From contig CALFBI010000006.1 of the NCBI GenBank assembly GCA_937951675.1, forward strand, positions 124,001 to 188,000: DNA of 64,000 bases. Direction: 5' to 3'. Shown here piece by piece: positions 34,464 to 42,193 of this stretch. The notes beneath the pieces were generated by a model. That model saw only the letters and a program-made list of their open reading frames with translations. It was not told the DNA's origin and did no database searches. Made by a program: the position numbers and the translations under genes. Source of the stretch: an uncultured Verrucomicrobiales bacterium. GTDB taxonomy: Bacteria > Verrucomicrobiota > Verrucomicrobiia > Verrucomicrobiales > Akkermansiaceae. Numbering within the stretch: position 1 is the first letter of the stretch; each line of letters opens with the position of its first letter.

Positions 34464-35240
34464 ATGGAATTTAGACTCAAAAACAAAATCGCCTTCATCA
34501 CAGGTGGTAATAGTGGCATTGGGCTCGCTACAGCCCAAGAATTTGCTAAGCAAGGGGCCAAAGTGCTCATCTTAGCCCGTAGCAAAGAAAAAGCGGATCA
34601 GGCCCTTCTCCAAATCGATGGTGATGCGGAAGGTTACGTGGGGGATGTTTCGGACCTCGATTCGATACGTGATGTTTGCGCTCAAATCGCAACAAAACAC
34701 AAACGCCTAGACATCGTTGTGGCAAATGCCGGAATCGCTCCGATGACGCCTTTTGGACAAGTCACAGAAACCTCTTTCGATGAAATTTTTGATGTTAACG
34801 TCAAAGGGAGCTTCTTCACCGTTCAGAATACACTTGATCTACTAGGAAAAGGGAGTTCGGTTATTCTTATCTCATCCTGCCTTAACGAAATGGGAATGGA
34901 GGGGTTCTCTCTCTACAATGCCTCCAAAGCAGCGATTCGGTCTCTAGCTCGATCCCTAACGCCTGATCTCGCCGCGAAAGGAGCAAGAATCAATGTTCTA
35001 AGCCCTGGCCCTATTCACACTCCTGCCTTGAGTAACGTTGGCATATCAGAGGCACAGATCGCAGCACTTCACGCCACTTTTTCCACCATTTTACCAGCAG
35101 GACGAGTGGGTCAACCTGAAGAAATCGCCAAAGCAGCTCTCTTTCTCGCTTCTGACGACTCTTCATTCATGCTTGGGTCCGAGATCCAAGCTGATGGAGG
35201 GATGAACCAAACTCGATGGCCAAATCAAATCCCCTCGTGA
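34464..35240 (+). CDS. SDR-family oxidoreductase
   Basis: A 258-residue classical short-chain dehydrogenase: TGGNSGIG cofactor motif (14-21), NAGIAP (about 90), catalytic Ser in ISSC and YxxxK in YNASK. The Asp/Arg context after the second strand (LARSKEKAD) favours NADPH. The sequence suits a non-specific aldehyde or ketone reductase, the kind often regulated by a divergent TetR protein. The substrate is unknown. No Shine-Dalgarno. Confidence 0.88.
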   Translation: MEFRLKNKIAFITGGNSGIGLATAQEFAKQGAKVLILARSKEKADQALLQIDGDAEGYVGDVSDLDSIRDVCAQIATKHKRLDIVVANAGIAPMTPFGQVTETSFDEIFDVNVKGSFFTVQNTLDLLGKGSSVILISSCLNEMGMEGFSLYNASKAAIRSLARSLTPDLAAKGARINVLSPGPIHTPALSNVGISEAQIAALHATFSTILPAGRVGQPEEIAKAALFLASDDSSFMLGSEIQADGGMNQTRWPNQIPS

Positions 35241-35258
35241 CCCAACCCTAATTTATAA

Positions 35259-35297
35259 TAAAAAAGCCTTCTAGCACAAGTGGCGAGAAGGCTTTTG
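35259..35297 (-). terminator. Terminator of typA, shared with the convergent SDR gene
   Basis: AAAAAGCCTTCTAG...CGAGAAGGCTTTT (35261-35296) forms a stem of about 12 bp with a T run on the minus strand; A/T on both flanks makes it usable in both directions. Confidence 0.85.
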
Positions 35298-35319
35298 GAA
35301 TTCTTAGAAACAGGCGCTC

Positions 35320-37134
35320 TTAAACGTCTGCTTTTTTCGCCATGCGCTTGCGCTCGTTAGGATCGAGATAGCGTTTACGGAGGCGGAGGAAGTTTGGCGT
35401 CACTTCTACAAATTCGTCAGAAGCAATATACTCGATCGCACGTTCCAAATCCATTTTGAAAGGAGGGGTGAGTGTCTCTGTAATTCCTTTCGTTGCAGAA
35501 CGGTGATTCGTAAGCTCTTTTGCCTTCGTTGGATTCACATCAAGATCTGTTGCTCGGGAATGCTCCCCTACAATTTGCCCTAAGTAGATTTCCTCACCAG
35601 GGTGGACCATGAGGCGTCCGCGGTCTTCGAGAGCCATTAACGAATAAGCCATCGCGTTTCCGGTAGACATCGAGACAAGCGCTCCATTCTTCCGGCTGCT
35701 AATAGGACCGCAATGTAAGCGGTATTCTTTGAAGAGGTGAGACATGATACCGTGCCCACTTGTGATGTTCATCAATTCGAATTCGAATCCAATCAAACCA
35801 CGAGTTGGGATCGTCACTTCAATATCAGTCACGCTGCCTTTAGGATTCATCATATCGACAACCCCTTTTCGAGCGGCAAGGGCCTGAATGATCCCTCCGA
35901 CCGCTTCGTCTGGAGACTCAATAAAGAGTGTTTCGAAAGGCTCTTGTTTCTTCCCGTCAATTTCTTGGAGAATAACAGTCGGGCGAGAAACGAGAACTTC
36001 AAAACCTTCTCTTCGCATGGTCTCAACAAGAACCGCAATTTGCATCGCGCCACGAGCCGAAACATTAAAAATCCCTGCTTCTTGAGATTCGCTCACTTCG
36101 ATCGAGATATTTGTTTTTAATTCACGCTGTAGACGATCGTAAATAGCACGAGAAGTCACATGCTTCCCGTCTTTCCCAGCGAAAGGTCCATTGTTCACAG
36201 CAAACTGCATCTGAACGGTCGGAGGATCAATATCAACGAAAGGAAGAGGCTCTTCATTAGGTGAAAGAGCCATGGTCTCACCGATGTCTACATCCGGGAA
36301 ACCAGCTAATCCTACAATATTTCCGGCGGAAGAAAATCCGGTGTCAATGGTCCCCATTTTGGAGTATTCCATCACCTTTGTGATCTTGCTTTGCACCTTG
36401 GTTCCGTCTTTGCGCAGAAGATAAACACTATCTCCTTTGGTAACGGTTCCGGATTCGACTTTGCCAAGAGCAATCCGTCCGACGTAGTCATCCCAGTCGA
36501 TGTTACTCACGAGAAGGCGGAAGTCTTTATCTTCGTCAACTTTAGGAGAAGGAACACGTTCAACAATCGTTTCTAAGAGAGGTAAGATGTTGTCTTGTGG
36601 ATCGTTGAGGTCGCGAACGAAAAATCCGTTCTTGGCACTTCCGTAAACGATTGGTGATTCAAATTGTTCTTCAGTCGCTCCAAGTTCTAAGAAAAGCTCG
36701 AGGACTTTATCTTGCACAGCGAGAGGGTCGCTATTCGGGCGATCAATTTTATTGATCACTACAATTGGCATAAGACCTTCCTGGATCGCTTTACGAAGCA
36801 CGAAACGCGTTTGCGCTTGAGGGCCTTCGTAAGCATCAACAACGAGGAGCACCCCATCGACCATCCGCATGACACGCTCTACCTCTCCGCCAAAATCGGC
36901 ATGTCCAGGAGTATCAACCACATTAATAATGTAATCGTTCCAGTGAACGGCGGTATTCTTCGCCTTAATGGTAATTCCTTTTTCTCGCTCAAGGTCCATC
37001 GAGTCCATTGCTCGATCTTCAAGAGTTTGGTGGGACTCGACAGCCCCACCCGCTTTCAAGAGTTCGTCGACGAGAGTTGTTTTCCCATGATCAACGTGGG
37101 CAATAATGGCGATGTTTCTAATCTGCTGAGACAT
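35320..37134 (-). CDS. typA: GTPase TypA/BipA
   Basis: A 604-residue translational GTPase of the EF-G class. G1 [10 protein letters not shown]2 REKGITI, G3 [11 protein letters not shown] and G4 NKID are visible, followed by beta-barrel, two alpha/beta domains and the TypA-specific C-terminal domain ending in [14 protein letters not shown]. TypA supports ribosome assembly and stress growth in known bacteria. It starts with no Shine-Dalgarno. It is separate from the ftsZ operon, whose terminator lies just upstream at 37197-37225. Confidence 0.97.
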   Translation of the reverse strand: MSQQIRNIAIIAHVDHGKTTLVDELLKAGGAVESHQTLEDRAMDSMDLEREKGITIKAKNTAVHWNDYIINVVDTPGHADFGGEVERVMRMVDGVLLVVDAYEGPQAQTRFVLRKAIQEGLMPIVVINKIDRPNSDPLAVQDKVLELFLELGATEEQFESPIVYGSAKNGFFVRDLNDPQDNILPLLETIVERVPSPKVDEDKDFRLLVSNIDWDDYVGRIALGKVESGTVTKGDSVYLLRKDGTKVQSKITKVMEYSKMGTIDTGFSSAGNIVGLAGFPDVDIGETMALSPNEEPLPFVDIDPPTVQMQFAVNNGPFAGKDGKHVTSRAIYDRLQRELKTNISIEVSESQEAGIFNVSARGAMQIAVLVETMRREGFEVLVSRPTVILQEIDGKKQEPFETLFIESPDEAVGGIIQALAARKGVVDMMNPKGSVTDIEVTIPTRGLIGFEFELMNITSGHGIMSHLFKEYRLHCGPISSRKNGALVSMSTGNAMAYSLMALEDRGRLMVHPGEEIYLGQIVGEHSRATDLDVNPTKAKELTNHRSATKGITETLTPPFKMDLERAIEYIASDEFVEVTPNFLRLRKRYLDPNERKRMAKKADV

Positions 37135-37196
37135 ATATAAGTCGGGTGAGCGGACGAGAATCTTCAGATTCGCAAGAAAGACAAGCCTGAGATCAC

Positions 37197-37225
37197 AAAA
37201 AAGCGCCTCAGTAAGAGACGCTTTT
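37197..37225 (-). terminator. Terminator of the dcw/ftsZ operon
   Basis: On the minus strand AAAAGCGTCTC pairs with GAGGCGCTTTT (37225-37199; one G-U pair) with a TTACT-type loop and trailing T. It lies about 50 bases after the ftsZ stop and upstream of typA. Confidence 0.8.
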
Positions 37226-37271
37226 CCGAAAAAACGGCCAAAAAGCCTTGTTTTACCTAAGCGACAGCTCT

Positions 37272-39029
37272 TTATCGGTTTCTTAAGAAAGGAGGGACAT
37301 CGAGATCATCGCCGTCCACAATATTAGGAGATCCCCCCGAAAATTTACCTTTTGGTCCTCCTTCGAGCTCCAATTCGCCTTGCGGGATCTTTTTTTCATC
37401 TCCTTCGGAGGGAAGAAGCTCTTGCTTGGAAGGAAGAGGTAAAGGGGCTTCCTTATCGCCAGCGACCTCATTCTCTACTTTTTCAAAACTCGGATCGTTT
37501 GGCTCCTCTGAATTTTCTGGCTCACTTTTCCCCTGAAACATCCCGAAAAAGCTCCCAATAGAGCTGGACGCTGCTTTTGAGGTTTCTGAACCCGGAGATT
37601 GAGTCTCTTCTTCTTCTTGAGCGGGATGGGCCGAAACCGTCACAGGAGTGGCTACTTCTTTCTCTGGCCCTTTTTCAAATGATTTCAGGTCTTTTTCCGA
37701 ACTCTTGGAACTCTCTAATTTTGCTACGTCCTCTTGAGTTGCTTCCCTTACCGGCTCAGACTTAAAGCTCTTTTCTTCAGGCTCTAAAATTTTAATCCCT
37801 TCTTCTTTTCCTTTTACCGTATCGTCACTCGAAAGAGACACAACTGAAGGAGCTTTCCCGGCAAAGAGTTCTTCTGAAGCTTCCGATGACAAAGGCTGTT
37901 TCTCAGCTGTTTGTTCCGTTTTAGGCTCAGGAGCTAACTCTAAAACCTTAGCTGGGGTCACGGAAGGAGTAATGGCGGGAATGGGTGAAGGCCCTCTATC
38001 TTCCTTTATACTAGCTGCCTTATGGGAAGTCGTTAATGAAGGTGACTCTTTAAGCAATTTAGACTCTGGAAGGGCGCTAATCAAAGTCACACTTAAAGAT
38101 TCTCCCATACTCTCATCAACAGCAGCTCCAAATAGAACATTACTTTCTGCGGCAAGATGTTTAGAGAGATCTCGCATTAGAAGCTCCACTTCATAAAGAG
38201 TTAAGTCATTTCCTCCACAAAGATGAACGAGCACCGTATCTGCATCGTTCAAAAGCTCTCCTTTATCAAGAAGCGGGCTAGAAAGAGCAGCGTGCATCGC
38301 CTTTTGCGCTCGATTTTCTCCAAAGGCGATTCCTGAACCAAATAGGCAGCGAGACTTACTCGTCTTCAGAGCCGCCATCAGTTCATCTAGCCCGACATTG
38401 ATCAAACCCGGACGAACTACGAGGCGCGTCACAGATTTAATACTTTCCGAAATCAGGTTATTTGTCGCTGCAAAGGCCTCATGAATTCCCTGCTTGGCTA
38501 AAACAAGTTGCCCCATTTTACCGTTTTCAAATGTGACGAGAGAGTTTGAAAGAACCGCTAATTCGTTCAAGGCAGCTTCAGCCTGCTGGCAACGACGATT
38601 TCCTTCAAAAACAAATGGCATCGTCGCAAAGACAACGACAAAAGCTCCCGCTTCTCGAGCGAGGCGAGCGACAAGAGGAGAAGCTCCTGATCCCGTCCCT
38701 CCTCCTAGGCCGACGCATAGAAAAATCATTTTACGATCCCGGAAAACATCTCTGATTTGGCTCTCTGCCTCCATGGCAGATTGTTTACCAAGTTCGGGAT
38801 CTCCCCCTGCGCCTAAACCTCTGAGTAAATCTTTCCCTAACTGGACTTTTTCAGAAGCAACACTTCCAGTTAAAGTTCTTACATCCGTGTGCAATGCTAC
38901 TAAATCAACTCCTTCCATTCCGTCTAAAGCGATCCGGTCGAGCATGTTCCCACCAGCACCTCCCAGGCCTACTACAAGAACAGAGGATTCAGGTATCGTT
39001 TGCTGAGGATTACGTGTAAATTCTATCAT
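37272..39029 (-). CDS. ftsZ: Cell division GTPase FtsZ, divergent with a long tail
   Basis: A 585-residue FtsZ, far longer than the usual ~380-400. The GTPase core spans about 15-320: VLVVGLGGAGGNM (18-30) and the tubulin signature GGGTGSG (109-115), with Ser where many FtsZ proteins have Thr. The T7 loop, normally NxDFAD, reads NVGLDE (211-216), so its first acidic residue is Gly and its second Glu. A low-complexity Glu/Ser/Pro-rich linker of ~240 residues follows, then the C-terminal peptide DDLDVPPFLRNR that anchors to FtsA. It is the last gene of the dcw cluster. Confidence 0.93.
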   Translation of the reverse strand: MIEFTRNPQQTIPESSVLVVGLGGAGGNMLDRIALDGMEGVDLVALHTDVRTLTGSVASEKVQLGKDLLRGLGAGGDPELGKQSAMEAESQIRDVFRDRKMIFLCVGLGGGTGSGASPLVARLAREAGAFVVVFATMPFVFEGNRRCQQAEAALNELAVLSNSLVTFENGKMGQLVLAKQGIHEAFAATNNLISESIKSVTRLVVRPGLINVGLDELMAALKTSKSRCLFGSGIAFGENRAQKAMHAALSSPLLDKGELLNDADTVLVHLCGGNDLTLYEVELLMRDLSKHLAAESNVLFGAAVDESMGESLSVTLISALPESKLLKESPSLTTSHKAASIKEDRGPSPIPAITPSVTPAKVLELAPEPKTEQTAEKQPLSSEASEELFAGKAPSVVSLSSDDTVKGKEEGIKILEPEEKSFKSEPVREATQEDVAKLESSKSSEKDLKSFEKGPEKEVATPVTVSAHPAQEEEETQSPGSETSKAASSSIGSFFGMFQGKSEPENSEEPNDPSFEKVENEVAGDKEAPLPLPSKQELLPSEGDEKKIPQGELELEGGPKGKFSGGSPNIVDGDDLDVPPFLRNR

Positions 39030-39046
39030 AATAAATCTTTATTAAA

Positions 39047-40255
39047 TTAACTATTAAAGGGCCAAATTTTCTTGAAAACACCTCCAATCCCTCCTCCTGA
39101 TGGGCGCTCTTCGTCTACGATTTGCGCATAGCGGATGAGGCCTAAAACAGTCGAATACTGAGGGTCTTTGAAATAAGCATGCACTCCAGAAAGCTCTGGC
39201 TTATCAGGTCGGTAAACAGGGAGATTGAAAACGCGGTTAGCAAGCTGCCCATACCCTTGTTGTAAACTGGCCCCACCGACGAGGAACACACCAGCTCCGA
39301 TTTTCTGGAAGCAATCTTGCGGGAGTTGTTTTTTCACTAATTCAAGAGTTTCCTGTAAGCGGTAACGGATAATCCCATTGAGAAGCTCTCTCTTCAAAGA
39401 CAAATCAGAAAACCCATTTTCATCCTGGATTCGAGCTTCACCAATCAATGTCTCAGGACTCCCGGAGGCGTCTCCCTCTAATACTTTAAAACGTTCTGCT
39501 TCAGAAAACGGGATATGTGTCACCAGATGAATATCATTAGTCACGTGATCTCCTCCGACCGGAACACAGCCTGAGGCCGCAATTGAACCTTCGAGATAGA
39601 GAACGTAATCAGTCGTGCCTCCTCCCATATCAATCACCAGAGACCCTTGCTCTTTACGTTCTCGGTTCAGCGCTATCTGAGCAGAAGCAATGGGAGAGAA
39701 TACAACATCATTCACATCGAGAGGAATTTCTCTGACGCATTTAATACTATTCTGAATCCTTGAACGAATCGCATGAATAATATGAAAATCTGCTTCTAAA
39801 GAACGCCCCATCAGTCCCGCCGGGCTAGTCTCATGGAGTTGGCCATCCACAAAATAATGCCTAATCAAGCTATGTAAAAAAACATGTTCGTTAGGGATAT
39901 TAATATCTCCTGCGATTTCTTTAACCTCTTCCACATCTTGATCATCGATCTGATCCTTGCGCTCTGGAATCCGGTAAGTGCCCCGATTATTAACCCCTTG
40001 AATATGAGACCCCGTAACAGCGAGAAAGACACTTCCAATATCAACATCACTCACTTCTTCTGCCTCAATTAAGGCCTCTTTCACACAGGCCCTTACCTGA
40101 GGGTAATCTGTAATCTCACCTTTTCTCACTCCAGCTGAACGGGTCTCCCCTAGCCCCAAAATTTTGACTGAACCATCTCCCTTCACTTCAGCAACCACCA
40201 TACAAGTTTTAGTGGTGCCAATTTCGAGACCTACGTGAATCTTACTGCGTGCCAT
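39047..40255 (-). CDS. ftsA: Cell division protein FtsA
   Basis: A 402-residue actin-like protein that anchors FtsZ to the membrane. ATP-binding motifs are visible: phosphate 1 GLEIGTTKTCMVV near the N-terminus, phosphate 2 DMGGGTTDYV in the middle, and adenosine GVFLVGGASLQQG. A C-terminal segment KKIWPF could be the membrane-targeting helix (VFKKIWPFNS). The ATG at 40255 lies seven bases after the ftsQ stop; a longer frame to 40369 overlaps ftsQ and is rejected. It is followed by ftsZ 17 bases later. Confidence 0.94.
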   Translation of the reverse strand: MARSKIHVGLEIGTTKTCMVVAEVKGDGSVKILGLGETRSAGVRKGEITDYPQVRACVKEALIEAEEVSDVDIGSVFLAVTGSHIQGVNNRGTYRIPERKDQIDDQDVEEVKEIAGDINIPNEHVFLHSLIRHYFVDGQLHETSPAGLMGRSLEADFHIIHAIRSRIQNSIKCVREIPLDVNDVVFSPIASAQIALNRERKEQGSLVIDMGGGTTDYVLYLEGSIAASGCVPVGGDHVTNDIHLVTHIPFSEAERFKVLEGDASGSPETLIGEARIQDENGFSDLSLKRELLNGIIRYRLQETLELVKKQLPQDCFQKIGAGVFLVGGASLQQGYGQLANRVFNLPVYRPDKPELSGVHAYFKDPQYSTVLGLIRYAQIVDEERPSGGGIGGVFKKIWPFNS

Positions 40256-40262
40256 CTTCTGT

Positions 40263-41252
40263 TTAACCTCGATTAAGGATTTCTTGAAGGTCGCGCTCTT
40301 GACGAGTCGGGCGACGTTTCGGACGAATGAGTTTAGGTTGCAAAGGTTTTGCCGCCTGATCATCAACAAAAGTCACGGGGATATTACGAAAGGGAATAAA
40401 GTTCGCACTTCGAATCTGAAGACCTTCTTTCTGAGCGTAATGTCTCAAACTCAGCATATCACGCAACTCGCGTTGATGATCATGCATCCCAAATACAAAT
40501 TCTAACCCATCTTCACAAAAAGCTCGCAAGGAGTAGGCATTAACCACTTCAACTCGAGAAATCTGCCACCCTGAATCCAAAGAATCGAGCGCATTAGCGG
40601 AAATGAGTAAGCTCAAAGCTCTCTCCAAATCTCCTAAAGGAAGCTTCTGCCCAGAAACCAAAGCCCCTTCTTCAATCTCTTCTACCGAAAGAACCGGAAG
40701 TCCCAAAGCAACCTCTCTCAGGTGTCGATGAGGACGGAATACATTGCGATTTTGATCAATTAATAAACCTCTATGCTCACCTTTTGCACGCACTCCTACT
40801 CCCGAACATTCGATCCAAGCTACTGGAATCATCTGCTGAATTTGGAACGCTATTGTCCCCGGTAACTTTCTTTCTACGGTAACCGAAATCACATCTGGCT
40901 CCTGCATCACTTTTTCCCTCATCTCCCTTAGAGAGACTTCGAAAATACTAAGTGAAGGATTAATCTGAGTAACGTCCTTGAGACGGGAATGGTCAAAAAA
41001 ACCGTTCGCCTCAAGGTCAATCGTTCGAATCTTAAAATCTGGATGATCTACAAGCGACTTCTGCAAGCCCCATCTCCCAGCCATCACCACTGTGGCTAAC
41101 ACCGCAAAGACTAATATCAAACGAAGTGCTTTCTCGCCTCGCTTCTGCCATCCCAACCAAAAAATACGAGATGACGACACACAAAGCTCATGCTTGAACA
41201 ACTTGTTCTGCATGGACTTAGATTGTGTTTTACGTCGTTTCGGCATCTTCAT
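40263..41252 (-). CDS. ftsQ: Cell division protein FtsQ
   Basis: A 329-residue bitopic protein: a long positively charged cytoplasmic N-terminus (about 45 residues), one membrane segment (LRLILVFAVLATVVMAG), then a POTRA domain (KIRTIDLEANGFFDHSRLKDV...) and the FtsQ beta domain. It links FtsL/FtsB to the ring. A Lys/Arg-rich C-terminal tail (PKLIRPKRRPTRQERD) is longer than usual. Low sequence conservation is normal; the position before ftsA supports the call. Confidence 0.85.
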   Translation of the reverse strand: MKMPKRRKTQSKSMQNKLFKHELCVSSSRIFWLGWQKRGEKALRLILVFAVLATVVMAGRWGLQKSLVDHPDFKIRTIDLEANGFFDHSRLKDVTQINPSLSIFEVSLREMREKVMQEPDVISVTVERKLPGTIAFQIQQMIPVAWIECSGVGVRAKGEHRGLLIDQNRNVFRPHRHLREVALGLPVLSVEEIEEGALVSGQKLPLGDLERALSLLISANALDSLDSGWQISRVEVVNAYSLRAFCEDGLEFVFGMHDHQRELRDMLSLRHYAQKEGLQIRSANFIPFRNIPVTFVDDQAAKPLQPKLIRPKRRPTRQERDLQEILNRG

Positions 41253-41262
41253 TATTTAAAGG

Positions 41263-42189
41263 TCATCCTCGTTTTTCTCCATAAGAAAGGTCGGCAATCA
41301 TCCGACACAGAGCACCAAACGGAATCCCTGCTTCAGCCGCAGATTTAGGTAATAGACTACTCGCTGTCATCCCAGGAATCGTATTCGCTTCTAGGACGTA
41401 AGGATTCCCATTCGAATCCAATAAGACATCAACACGCGCGTAAATCTCAATTCCAAGAGAACGATAGGCCTCTACTGCAGCCTTTTGAACCACCGCTGTT
41501 TCCTCCTTGGATAACTGAGCTGGGCAAAAATATTGAGTCGTAGGCTCTCCTCCGTAAAGTTGAGGGTATTTCGTTTTCATGTCATACCAACCTCCTTCCG
41601 GAATAATTTCGACGACCGGAAAAGCCTTCCCGTCAATCACAGCAACTGTCAGTTCCCGGCCCTCTACAAACTGCTCAACTAGAATCTCATCCCCATATCG
41701 AGCGGCCTCTTCTAATGCCGCCGGAGCTTCTTCTGCTGATTTGACGATTCTCACCCCTACGCTCGAGCCTTCACGTGGAGGTTTGACCACGAACGGAGGC
41801 TGAAAGCTTGGCTCAACCTTCTCTCCTAAAGTCGAAATGATTTCTGACTTGGGAGTTGGCACCCCCGCTTCCACAAAACGCTTCTTAGCTTCTACCTTGT
41901 CAAAAGCGAGCTCACTGCTCTTTGCTCCAGCCCCAGTGTAAGGAATTCCTTTGGCCTCTAAATATTGCTGCAGACCACCATCTTCCCCATAAGTGCCATG
42001 AATGACATTAAAGACGAGATCAGTCTTTTCCGGGATTTCTGGATCAACGGCATCTACCTCAAGACCATAAGCATTCAAGCCTTCCTCTTTTAAGGCTTCC
42101 AGCACTGCTCTTCCTGATGATAATGAGACATCACGTTCGCTCCCTGGGCCTCCCATGAGAACGGCAATATTTAATTGATCAATATTCAT
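41263..42189 (-). CDS. ddl: D-alanine-D-alanine ligase
   Basis: A 308-residue ATP-grasp ligase that makes D-Ala-D-Ala for the peptidoglycan stem. The opening VLMGGPGSERDVSLSSG binds the first D-Ala. HGTYGEDGGLQQYLEAKGIPYTG, KPPREGSSVGV and the C-terminal EANTIPGMTASSLLPKSA are family motifs. The start at 42189 is four bases after the murC-murB stop. It belongs to the dcw cluster between murC-murB and ftsQ. Chlamydiae fuse Ddl to MurC, whereas here the two are separate. Confidence 0.95.
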   Translation of the reverse strand: MNIDQLNIAVLMGGPGSERDVSLSSGRAVLEALKEEGLNAYGLEVDAVDPEIPEKTDLVFNVIHGTYGEDGGLQQYLEAKGIPYTGAGAKSSELAFDKVEAKKRFVEAGVPTPKSEIISTLGEKVEPSFQPPFVVKPPREGSSVGVRIVKSAEEAPAALEEAARYGDEILVEQFVEGRELTVAVIDGKAFPVVEIIPEGGWYDMKTKYPQLYGGEPTTQYFCPAQLSKEETAVVQKAAVEAYRSLGIEIYARVDVLLDSNGNPYVLEANTIPGMTASSLLPKSAAEAGIPFGALCRMIADLSYGEKRG

Positions 42190-42193
42190 TAGC

